NCBI GenBank assembly: GCA_032164245.1
Contig: JAVMKO010000021.1
Coordinates: 12,344,285 to 12,408,284 of the forward strand
Source: Sternotherus odoratus
Taxonomy: Eukaryota; Chordata; Testudines; Kinosternidae
Direction of reading: 5' to 3'
DNA length: 64,000 nucleotides
Shown: piece by piece, positions 24,656 through 36,500 of the stretch
Position numbering within the stretch: the first letter of the stretch is position 1
Layout of the letters: every line of letters begins with the position of its first letter
The notes under the pieces: model-generated
Database searches by the model: none
What the model saw: the letters and a program-made list of their open reading frames with translations, nothing else
What the model was told of the DNA's origin: nothing
Program-made: the position numbers and the translations under genes

Positions 24656-25714
24656 TGGAGCCTGAAGGGATTTGTACATCAACCACGGAAGCAGGGAGGT
24701 GGGAGTTGCAAGATGTATGGGAGCAGATGACAAAGATGAATAGAAATAGACAAAGGGAGACAGACTGGGGCACGGGTGGGATTCTTCAACCCCACATAGC
24801 AACATGCCACCTGGGACAGGGGATGCTGCTGCTCATCCTCTCCCAGTGACTCACTGCCCAGCTTTGCCAGCCCCCTTCCCAGTACTGACCCCGCTGGAAA
24901 AGACTGAAGAGTCGCCTTCCCACCTCTGTGCAGCCTCAGGACCTGTCTGAACTATGAGGGAGGAATAACAGCCCCTTATAATTGGTCCTTCCACCAACAA
25001 ACTGCAGCTGATGGCAATGGGACAAGGGGTCTGGGTACTTCCGACTGGAGCTGAAGCGGAATTTCTGCATTCCCTGCTTTGTCGCTTTCCATGTGAGACC
25101 CCTCCCGATAGCTTTGGGGGGGGAGGGCGTTATATACCTCGAATTACATAATTGAACTCCATTAACTAGTCCCTGCTGCATCCCCCTTCCCCGAACAGAC
25201 ACCCTGCTGTGCTTCCAAGACAAGTGAGACACCAGAATTATACGGCTGCCCAAGTCACCCATTCAATGAGGGCCTTTGGACCTATTTATTCCTGTTGAAG
25301 AGGGGGTGGTAATTCACGGACACAGAGGAGTGTTGTGAAGTGATTTCAGATTATTAATCGCCTTTGGTTGAACAAATACAGTATATTACTATCTCCTGAC
25401 CCTTCTCTGATAGAGTAGGAGAGGGGATGTACTGTACACCAGAAAATGCTTAGAGATCCAACTGGGTCCCCACTGTGCTAGGTGAACTCCGTGCCCCAGG
25501 GAGCTGACAGGTTAGACATGACAAGACACATGGGGTGGGAAATAGAGAGAAGAGTGAACCAAAACTGTGGTTTGCAAGCTACAGCTGCTTTCTGCAAAAA
25601 CAAAGTCTAAATGCAAAGAGCTAGGTCTGAACAAGTCGGAAGCCAAGTTACCATGTGTGCATAGCCAGTGAGGAGGAGGTTGATAGATAGTAACAGCTCA
25701 GCTTACTGAGTAAA
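24656..25714. other. Intergenic, no gene seen
   Basis: Sequence between the hairpin array and the CLSPN 3' end, holding only chance frames. Confidence 0.4.
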
Positions 25715-25736
25715 ACAAAGTAAGGAGGTGCAAATA

Positions 25737-25742
25737 TTTATT
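25737..25742 (-). terminator. Candidate distal polyadenylation signal of CLSPN (AATAAA)
   Basis: Reads TTTATT on the plus strand, AATAAA on the CLSPN strand. The sequence changes soon after to the GC-richer intergenic flank, which suits a gene end. Confidence 0.5.
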
Positions 25743-26354
25743 TGAATATATTTAATGAAAGAAAAAGTGCACCAAGATACTGAACAGCACAGACATCTGG
25801 TAAAGAGACACTGGCTACTTCTAGGAGTACAAACCCACCCAGACCCCATGGATACATGTTGGGGCGGCTAGCCCATGCTACTGTGGCAATGCTATTTTAG
25901 CACGCTAGTTCCAGGGGAACTAACATGAGTAGGTCTACTAGACCTGGGAATCATACCCCCAGCTCCAAGCGCAGACAGAGGTGAAACTGTCTAGGTCACC
26001 AGTTCCAATCTGATGAAGTGTAGCAGTCAATGTATACTTCTAGCCAGCCATAAAAATAGTTTTGTTTAGAAACTAATAAAATCAAACTATTAAAAAAGGA
26101 TGTTTAGGAAATTTACTCTAAGGTCCAAGTATGTATATGCAAATCCCTGTGACAAAGACCTTATGTGGAGTAAAAGACACCTTTTACTGAAGCAGTACCT
26201 CTTTGTGCTAGCCTGTAATAGGGACCTCTAGTGTGGTAACAGTGACAGAGAAAGCAAGTTCAGTAGATAAATATATTCCTTGAAGTACTTGCAAATGGTG
26301 CATGAGATTTTGTAAATTAATTTTAACTTCCATAGAAAATTTTTTAAAAACATG

Positions 26355-26360
26355 TTTATT
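26355..26360 (-). terminator. Candidate proximal polyadenylation signal of CLSPN (AATAAA)
   Basis: A second AATAAA on the CLSPN strand about 1.07 kb after the stop. Such hexamers occur by chance in AT-rich UTRs, so it is only a possible alternative site. Confidence 0.3.
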
Positions 26361-27424
26361 GTAAAATTGCACTCCAATAGTACCATGGTTCCTTATAAAC
26401 ACAATATACATTAAAATATTTTACACCACCAACACACCAAGTGTGCTTATGAAATTACAAAAATGTACAACTCTGGAGTCTTCTGTGATCAAGTCAGCAT
26501 CTTGAACATTTCAAATCAAGCCATAGGAACATGTAGTCTTTAAGAATTAGCCTGTATGTTACATTAAGTTTTAGCTTCACACATTCACAATATAGCCAGG
26601 TGCATGTTGTACACTCTTACTGATCTTCCAAGTTTCTGTTCCTGCCTCAGACTTTAGGATAGTTGGGAATAAGTGGTTCTCTGCTAGTATAAAATCTTGT
26701 TTCTTCATTCTAAAGAAGGCCTTACATGTCTGTCTGCACTACAAAGGGTGAGTTCTCATGGAAGACACCACCTTGGTAAAACAGGCAATTTAAAAAAACG
26801 AAATCTTCATTTTTGTGTAAAAGAACCTCTTCACAGACGCATCATCCCATCATGTCTACATGTATGTGAAGTTTGGCTATAAAAGGTAACCAGTGTGGGT
26901 GGGGAAAAGAGAGCTACAATGCTGTTCAAAGAAGAAGGGTTAACTTAAAGTATTTAAAATGTAAACCAGAACCTTTCGGGATATCAGGTCTGTGTATGGT
27001 CAGCATTAGGAAAGCAGTAGGTATAAAAAGAAGATAGCAATACCTTAATACTGCAAATGTAAACAGTGTAAGCAAACCATTGCTGTTATGGACACCGCAC
27101 CTCCCAGTGATGCAGCCCTCTGTCCTCTATAGAGCAGTTCTCCACAATACAGAGGTGGTACAGTTACCCTAAAAACAGACTACTTCACTAATAGAATTGT
27201 CAGGAGGAAGTGGCACTGAAGTCAAAACAATGGAGAAGTTGTACTCCACAAGATCTGTATCCTGTAGTGTAATTTCAGTAATGCTTTGGCATGAAGTATT
27301 AACTCCGTCTCTGCTCATCCAAAGCATGGACTTTTTTAGGTTGATGCTTGAAGCTAGAAATTTGCAAAGCATATACTGCGACTGGAAACATGACATGATG
27401 CAATTACTGTCCCCAAACAAACAT

Positions 27425-27541
27425 TCAGCTCTCTAAGTATCGGAATATACTTCGGCTCTGGGTCCCTTGTGTTGCAGCATCATCAGTCCTGGCCCGTTTT
27501 GGTGAAGGTGTTACCATCATTGTAGGACCTCTTTTCTTGGC
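27425..27541 (-). CDS. CLSPN: CLSPN coding exon 25, C-terminus and stop
   Basis: 117 nt including TGA at 27427-27425. Encodes [20 protein letters not shown] and ends [10 protein letters not shown], against the human ending SIFKYLES. Followed by a long 3' UTR. Confidence 0.95.
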   Translation of the reverse strand, partial: AKKRGPTMMVTPSPKRARTDDAATQGTQSRSIFRYLES

Positions 27542-30500
27542 CTATAAGAAAGCATGATACGTTAGAAATACATATCTGTGATTATTCAGGACAGTTACAA
27601 GATTTCCCATCATCACTGTCCAACGGGAGCACATATGCACATCCTAATCCCAAATATTCCACTCAGTTTTCCAATTTCTCCCCCTATTTCAGGCAATGCA
27701 CACAGACAGTTCCTACTACATTGTGCATAGTGCTACAGATTACAAGGACACATTTGAAACAAAGTGTAACTGTCCCCAGCTGCCTATCAGGATTTTGCAC
27801 CTACACACATTTTTACATTCAGTAAGAATGCAGCCAATTAACTGAACATTCTTTAACATGGCACCATATGCAAGTTGACACTATTGGCATATCCCACAAA
27901 TCTGTACCTGGGGCTTTGATTTCTCCTTTGCCTCTTCGTTCTTGACTGGGGAAAGCGTGTGGAAGACGAAGTTTCGTGAGTTTCGGGGAGCATTTGGATT
28001 AAGGTCTGACATGGCTGCAAGCTTCTGAAGGACAGCTTTAGGTCTGTTCAGAAGTGATCCATTCTTTAGCTGAAGACAACCAATGAATTTCACATTAGCA
28101 CATTGCATGAATAATTTTAATACACTGCAGTTCCTTAGAGACCACCACAGTGCACCTACACTCCCCCAAACCCTTCTATATCTAGTTACTCATCAGTTAT
28201 CTGTATTTTTAAATGCATTCTGTAGATGCAACATGAAAATACACATCCAAGTTCATGCCATGCAGGTACCAACCTGAAGGTCGCTGGTAGGTCTGAATGT
28301 TTCGAAGGGATTTCTTGGTAGTGATTTTGTTTCTTGTACAGCTGCTACAGGGTTTGCTGAGGCAGGAGAAAAACAGAAAAGAAATTCAATTCCTGAATAT
28401 CATTAGAAAAAAATATATATATTTTTGTACCAGACAGGTAATACTCACAAATGACAGCAATCCTGTTCCAATAAATGCTGCAGACAGAGTTCTGTTTTAA
28501 ACTGACCAATGAGCCATATAACTGACAGCTAACGACAAAGGCAATGAAGTCTTAATCACCTGGCAGGGAACTTGTTTATTTCTGAAGTACTTATGCAGTC
28601 TCGGAATCAGATTTTTGCCATGTGCAAGTTAAAAATGGACCATATTATTTTATTTAAACCACATTATGCAGTTTTTCCTTAAGCAGTTTGCACTCTGGGA
28701 AGTAGTGTGCTGCACTGAATGTCACTACACTTAGAGTCTTTGTGAGGCAGTGACCGAAAGAGGAATAAGACAGAGATCTTAGAGACATACTGCCACACTA
28801 ACTATTTTTGAAAAAATAAATGGAAAAGAAATATTTTAGCAAAGAAAAATATCTGCTGGCCATCAAGATTGCAACTGCGTCTCTTAGTGCCAGACAAGTG
28901 ATAGCACTAACAAACCTGGAGCCCATCCTGCACTGGCATGGGGGGAATGAGTGGAGATATCTAGTCTAATAGCAACTTTCATAGTGCTTGGAACAGTCAG
29001 TAGCTAGTCAAGGTTGTCTTTCTTCTTGGATGCCACTTCAACATGAAGCAAACTTACCTTTCTTCTGCAAGGACTTAGCAGTCACCTTCTTTGCTAGTTT
29101 CATGAACTGACTATTTTCACCAACTTCTTCCTCTTCCTGCTCCCCTTCATTTTTTCCTTTCTCTATCTGATAAAAATAGATGGCATTTTTTAAACTGGTA
29201 ATTCATAAATAAGCAATGGCAAGAATCAGAATCCCTATTTCATTCAGTGACTTGAATGTACTAACTGTCTTTACTACATCAGTTTTAGGATACAAAGCCA
29301 ATATATACCAGCATTTAAAGTTTCCTGCAGTTTTTCAGGTCATTTATCAGCATCAGCATCTTTTTATCTATTACAACAGTCAAAGCTTCAAGATACCAAC
29401 TAGATTTCATTCCTTAGACCCTACGTTAATTAAAGCAACTTGACCTGGAATTTAATAGGCCATGGAATTAGGATTCTGGAGCAGGAAACAGGATTTCTGG
29501 CTCTGCCACCAACTCAGTGCATGAGGAAACTGCTTGCCAAGATCACAGGAGAGAAAGCAAAAGGTGCTATAAGGGAGAAGTGAAAACTATAATTGTTACG
29601 GTTTTTAACTAACAGGACCAACAAAGCCAAGAGCTCTGCCAACAATCTATCATGCTTTTTAATGGGGTACAGGAGTATTAAGGAGTGAGCCTTTCTGCAG
29701 GCTAACACAATACAGTACCTGCTCACGAAGCCACTGCTCTCGTTCAAATCGCTCCTTTCTCCATTTTGTCTCTGTCTCATCAAGCTGTTCTTCATTCTCA
29801 TCATCATCGGAGTCTCTGTGAAACAAGTCCATCTGGGAAGCATCATCTAGGAAAGAAGAGACAGTAGTTAGTTCTCCCAATCATAGAGGGGAATGAGGAA
29901 TGCAGATGAGCTCTCCTGTCCATTAAAAAGAAACCTATACTTCCAAAAAGGTTCCACAGATTAAGCACATAGGTTTTATTAACGAATGTAGTAAGTAGAC
30001 ACAGAGTTTAGGTCTTTCCCCATCAGAAATCAGTAAAAATTTCAGAAACAATGAAGACCAAAAAAAAAAAGTCCTGCAGACAACCTATATTGGGGATCAT
30101 TATATACACCTTAACTAAAAGATTCAAAACATACTCATCAGTTTTCTGTTTACTTTTTCCTGGACATAGCCTGCAGAAGAGCAAATCTATAGCATCTGTA
30201 TTCTATTTTAGTTAGATGGTGGGACTTCAAACCACATAAGACTGGGAGTAGCTTTTAACAGCTACTTAAAAAAAAAAAAAAGTGATTTCTTTATATTAGT
30301 TTGACGTTATTGATTCTCCAAGTGTTCTGTTTTCGTTAGCATGTGATCCAAAAATGGCTTAAAATAGTTTCTTCTTCACACTTTTCCAAGCGAAAGTTCT
30401 ACAGTGGTCTGAAACTAGACAAGAGAAGTCAAAACATGTCCCCCACACCCAGTTACAAGCAACATGTGTGTATTAAAATAATAAACTAGGGCTCAGTAGC

Positions 30501-33500
30501 TCTTACAACCTTAAGCCTCATATTAAAGTACTCACTGAAGAGGTTTCTTCCTGACCTCCCACACCATATTTTTTATTCTACAGTAGAAGATTAATATGCC
30601 AACATTATACCTATATTTTTCCACTTGAATTTTCTCATTCGCCCAGGACCATCACTGTGCAGGTCTCCATCAGCAAGGTATCTTTCTTGGTACAAGCGTA
30701 ACTGACGCTTATCATCATCAAGCATCGCCTTCCTAATATTATTGTCCAAGAGAGAGAAGCCTAGATTAGTTTTGCAATTCCAGATTATAACCAATTATTA
30801 CTTTAGATGTGCATTTGCTGTACTGTACAAGTATACTAGAATTGCTACTGACATGTGTATTTTGTTAATTTGATCCTGTAGTTCCACTTCAGTAGGGAGT
30901 TCTTCATCAAGAATTTCTTCTTCATATTCATCCAGCTCTTCACCATCATATTCATCTTCACTTCCCACTTCACTCCCCGACAGCTCTGCCTCATCTTCCA
31001 AGAAATCCTGCAGTTTTCTATAAGAGAATTTCCAAAGGCGTTAAAGTTAGAGCAGTTAGCTGCATCACATGAATCTTTGAAAGCAAGAGCAAAGTCTTTC
31101 TGGAACTACTGTGTATGATAAATTAGAGATGCTATTGGGTTTTCATTTTTATTAAGTTATTCAAGTTTAAGAGCATATGAATGCATGGAAGGTCTGCCAG
31201 TTTACTTCACCTCGGTCCTGCAGCACCCACTATTACTCTAGTTCTGAGCTTTCTGATCAGTTGACCATCTGACAAGATGACAACTGCCTTCTAAAGAAAA
31301 AAAAAAAGGTAATTTCACTTGCAAAATGTGTACTACAGCACCCACTGACCACTTAAGTCACAAGCAATAGTAAGAGAAGTACTAATCCATCAAAAACAAG
31401 TCATTGTTACTTTTATCCCAGTCTCTTGCTCTTTTTTAAAGATTACTAGTTCCTTAATAGCTCTTTCAACTCTGACTCTTAATTATTAACTAAAATTTCT
31501 AGTGACATCGTTTTGCTTTTCTGGCAGGTCAGATAAGGAGAAAGATTTACTCACAATTTTTTCTTTAAGCCCTGTCTTTGTCTCAACAGTTCCTCTTCAT
31601 CATCACTAACTTCTGCTTCATCTTCGCTTCTATCATCGCCTTCACTTTTTTCATCCTATCAGCCAACAAGAAACAGTTTTCAGAAATTCCTAAAATAGTC
31701 AGCAGGGTGTTTACTCCCTATAACCGCAACTGCCTCTGTAATTCAACGGCTAAAACAAACCGAGAAAAATCCAGGAGGTTTTAGTGTAAGTGCTCACAAA
31801 ACCAAGATATTTTACCTAGTATATCAGAATTCTAAATCAGCACTTCAGCGGTTTCAGTAATCTGTGATGGAAGATTAGATTTTTGCACATATGGATAGAG
31901 CACTGAGAAAATAAACTGAATGCTTATGGGCAGCGCTCTGAAGTTATCACTTCATTCTGTCAATACTCACCTCGTCGCTATCAAAGGCATGATCATCTGT
32001 TAAGAGCTGAAAATTGCCAAATTCTTCCTCCTGCTCCTCATCATCTTCCCCTTCCCTATAAAAGCCAAACCACATCACACACTTACCATTGATCTCTAGC
32101 AATGGATATGAAATGGACTGAAGCAGGGTTTTAACTGCCGAATGAGCTAGTGACAAGCAATTATCCATGATAGCATCTGAAACATTGCAGTCTCCCAACA
32201 CTGTGTAGCGTGGAGCTTTAGGTTCTTAATTCCCCATTAGCATTAGTGAATTAACGTTGCCAGGTCATTATCTTTTGCGTTAGTTTCCCCTTCTGTAAAA
32301 TGGAATGCCTGTTGGAGTATGTTGGTGCTCTTTAAACAACTAAGTCTCATAACATCCTTGTGAAGTGCACGTGAATCAGTCCAGTTTTAATGAGGAGGAA
32401 AAACGAGGGTGCAGAAGCTAATGACTTGCCCACAGTTCCTGCATTCAACTGCAGATCTGGGAACAGAAACCGAGAAGTTCCCAATCCAGTGCTTTAGTTT
32501 GATCAAAATTCTCTACCCACTTTCTGCCTCCACAATGGACATTGGGAACTACACTGCCTTAGGAGCCTCTTAACTCCAGTGTATCACTGGTCAAAGGAAT
32601 AACGGTTGAGCATTGAGATACTCAACTCCTTCATCTCCAAAGCAAACCACATTTGAAATGTCAATAGCAGTTTGAATTCCTGCTAAACCAGACTGAGACA
32701 CATCAGAAGTGAAGTCAGACAATGACCACCAGGCAGAACTAGAACTCTTGTAATGCTGACCTGTCAGTTGGGAAGGAGCCTGAACAAAGTGCTAGTGCTT
32801 CTGCCATTGGATCATCTGTGTCACTCTCTTTTTCTGGCTTAGAAGATGCTGAGGATGCCCAGATTGGAGATGCTGCTACAGAAAGAAACCAAAAGGGAAA
32901 TCATTACACAGCTTCCTTTTGGCCTTTGGAACATTTTGTGTCTTGGAAAGGATGGTCAACATAGGTCTTTAAAGATTCCAAACAGTTAAAGCACCCCAAA
33001 CTCTTAGGGTTCCAAGTACACTATTAAAATTCCTTAGGTGTGACCAGCACTGAAGGATTAGTATTACAAGTCTTTCTTAAAACTGAGATTTGCCCCCAAA
33101 AGTCACAAATCAAGGTCACTGGGAACAGAACTCAGGACTTACTCTGAGAGATGAATTTCCCTGAACAGAGATTGAGCAGTTCTTCCATGTTTTGTTTTTT
33201 GCCAATATTGGCATTCGGCGTGTGCTCAGCCTGACTGCTGAACTGCCCAGAACACAAGTCCAGCAACTCATCCATGTTGGCATCCATGGCATTCTCATCC
33301 ATACTAGCCAGAGACAACCGATGCTTTGAGGACTGGTACTTATTCCTGTGGTGCCCAACATTCAAGAACCTGAAAGTAAAATTTAATTTAGAAGTTGCCA
33401 AGTACAATTTAATACCCACCACATATTGGAGAATTTTGCCCTTCCACTTATGTGGAGGGCTTGACTACAGAGACAAAGCAGCACTCCCAAAACAAGTCTT

Positions 33501-36500
33501 AATACTCAGTTATAGTATGACTAAGCATGCCGTTGTGGGAGTCCCATGTTTGTCTCTCACTGATTCTTGATCAACTTTGCTCAAAATTTAAGTAAGTATA
33601 TGGCTTCTCTAACTGCCAGTCTTGCAAACTCAATCTGGAATAAGAGCATCCAACTGTGTTTTCCAACTCACTGCCCGTAGGAATGGTTTTGCCAATGCAA
33701 TTTGGCTGTTCTGCTGATGTATGAATAGGATCCATCTTGCTCTGCCAAAGCTGTAATGGCTCTACATTGGCTAGCAAGAGTAAAATGCATTCAAGTCTGT
33801 TTAGTCAGTAAATTTAACAGAGGTCAACCGATCAGCTGATTAAGAAGGTTTTAGTTATTCCATGGTTTTCTGATCTTAACCACTTTTTCAGCAAATGAAT
33901 ACTGTACTGAAACCCAGAAGATAAAAAACTAATTAAAATCTAGACCTACTTCAGAATTGTGGAGGATTTTTTAAAGAGGGATTTAAAAAATGTGCAAAAA
34001 ATCTAACTAAAAATGTGTAAGGTACAGACACATGCATTGGCACCTTGGGATTCAATATACTACACACTCCAGTTTCCAACATTAATAAAAAGGTTATCAT
34101 TGGGCCAATCACATTGTGTAAAGCATAGCATACCATAGAAGACCAACAGAGTCATTTATATAGTATGCCTTTTCATGTAGCTTAAGGGAGTAAGAAGCCC
34201 ACAAAAATTTGTGCTACTTCTGTTAACACACACAGAATGCCACCCCTGAAGGACGTATATCAGCAACCTACCCATCTGCATCAAGAAGTTGGCTCTGAGT
34301 ATCATCTTCCAGAGAAAACTGAAACTGAGACTCTCCAGCTCCTGGAAATAAACTCCTGGGCTCAGGAGAGGCATTGTATAGATCCTGGGAATCCTCTATG
34401 GGAAGAGAGGGCTCAGACATCTTTCCTGAACTCTAGTTGGGGGGGGGGGGGGGAGAAATTAAGATAAAATTCACAAGATCTGATGATGAACTTGAATATA
34501 AACACTTAATCTTTTCACAATCCTACAAGTTGGAAGCAAAAAGGGTTAGTGGTTGTGCCATTTTAAACAGATGAAAATACAGAAGAAGAAGAATGTTAAC
34601 AAGTATTCATGATTGTCCTGCTACCTAGCTAAGAATGCACTAGTGTGAGATGTTGTATAGGCCATGGAAATATTTTTGGATAGTTCATAAAGATTTACCA
34701 AAAACAGATTACTCAATGGGTTTCCTCGAATATTTTTTTAATTTGATTTGTGTATTTAATATATCACCCTAATTTGTTCTGATATGAATTTTATTTATAT
34801 ATCAGTCAAGACAGCGATTCTGCATTGATTAAATCCCAATTAACCACAGAGGGGACACTGGCTATCTACTACACTTATATACTTGATGTATAACAGGAAC
34901 CTTGGCTTTGGCCTTAAGTCACAGAACATATGAAGTTGTAAGGAAAGTGCAATGAAGGGAGAAAAGGTGGGGGGAGGAGGCTTACCTTGGATGCAGAGCT
35001 AATAAAGCTTGCTTTGAACAAAGCTGGAGAGGAAGACCTGAAGCCTCCTACTGCAGATATAAAATTGGCCCCACGTGCAACCTGTTTGTTACATGGCTGG
35101 TATGATGGAATCATGGAGCCAATCAACTCAAAGCTGCTGTTGTGGCTGTTCTCCTTTGCAGAAGTTGGCAGTGAAAACGAATCGTCATCTTCTAAGAAAC
35201 AAAGCAGCTATTTAAGAGGAGTTTTAGGAATGCCAATGTACTACGAGTGTAGACAAATCACGGAAGGTGAAGAGTTACATTTGCTGCAGTCAGCAAAAGA
35301 GTCACATGCCTCAATAGTTCCCAATGAATTGGCACCAGCAGTTCCCTTAAAATACCTAATCAAATGACATTTTACAATTCAAATTCAACTCACATCCTGG
35401 AGTACTTTAACTTACGCAAGTTTTGATTAGGAGTCCTACTCCAATCCCCACCACACAGAGGGACCCAGTGGTTTTTAAGGTTTTTAGTAAAAGTGGCAAA
35501 GCAGCATTTCACAGCCCCAGTGCAAGCATGTGATAGACACACCAGTGGTAACTTAGATACAGAAATGTACAGATCACTTGTGTTCCAGAACTGAAAATCC
35601 CAAAGAAAAATGCTTGCTTTAACAGCAGTTTCACTTTACCTAACTTGCTAGGTCTTTTGCCTGGAGCTTCCTCCAATTCAGCTTTTTCATCAGGAAGAGA
35701 ATATCTGCAATTTATTAACAAAACAAACAAACAAAAAGTATTTTGACCAAGTTTTGTTTTGTGTATATTAACTATCAGGTCTGGTCTTTTATAGACAAGG
35801 TAACACATGTGGAATGCACTGAATACTCTGCCATTAGGAAGTTGTTACTTTTTATGTTAATTGAGACAAGCTGGGTAACATTTTATTAGACCAACTTCTG
35901 TTGGTGAGAAAGCTTTCGAGCTTACGCAGAGCTCATCTTCAGGTCTGGGAAACTCACTCACTCAAAGTATCACTGCCATCATAGAGTCACTTTCATATGC
36001 AAACTATTATTTTCATATGTGACTGTTGCAATCATGAAGGATGCAAAAAAATCTCTCCTAAAAATTACCACAAAATGGTGAAACAGACAGCAGGTATCCT
36101 TATATTTAAACCCACAAATGAATCCACTAGTTCCCAAATCAAATCTCTCCTGTGTATGTTAATCAGATTAAAACATAATTGGGGCAGGCTGGGTTCTCCG
36201 TTTCTAAAGACTGGTTTATTTACCCCATTTTGGAGGAGTTGTCCTTGAACAGCATCAATGTAGACTCCGTTGAGGGAGGTTTGGGAACAGAGTCACAATG
36301 CACAGATTTGTCCACCCTTTCCTCATAGACTGATTCTTTGTCAGTTTCTTTATCTCCATCTTCAATACTCTTCTCTTCCAGCTCCTCATCTTCTTCCTCT
36401 GCCTCACCAAGAAGGAACTCTACAGTCTAAAAAACCCAACACATATCCATGTAATGAGACAGCAGGAATAATTACTTTGACCATCTACTTACCGTATTTT

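Larger units (their letters stand above)
25715..27424 (-). other. CLSPN: CLSPN 3' untranslated region (inferred extent)
   Basis: AT-rich sequence after the stop with no further coding signal. The distal AATAAA (25742-25737) gives a UTR of about 1.7 kb; a nearer AATAAA (26360-26355) could give a shorter form. The end point is inferred. Confidence 0.6.
32056..32760 (-). other. CLSPN intron 16 with MIR fragments
   Basis: Contains a plus-strand MIR scrap (32278-32345) and a minus-strand one (32375-32520), side by side in opposite orientation. Confidence 0.6.

Noticed and set aside
31230..31300. Possible extra CLSPN exon between exons 18 and 19
   Set aside because: The phase required by exon 18 runs into a stop, while direct joining of exon 18 to exon 19 keeps frame and matches human claspin.
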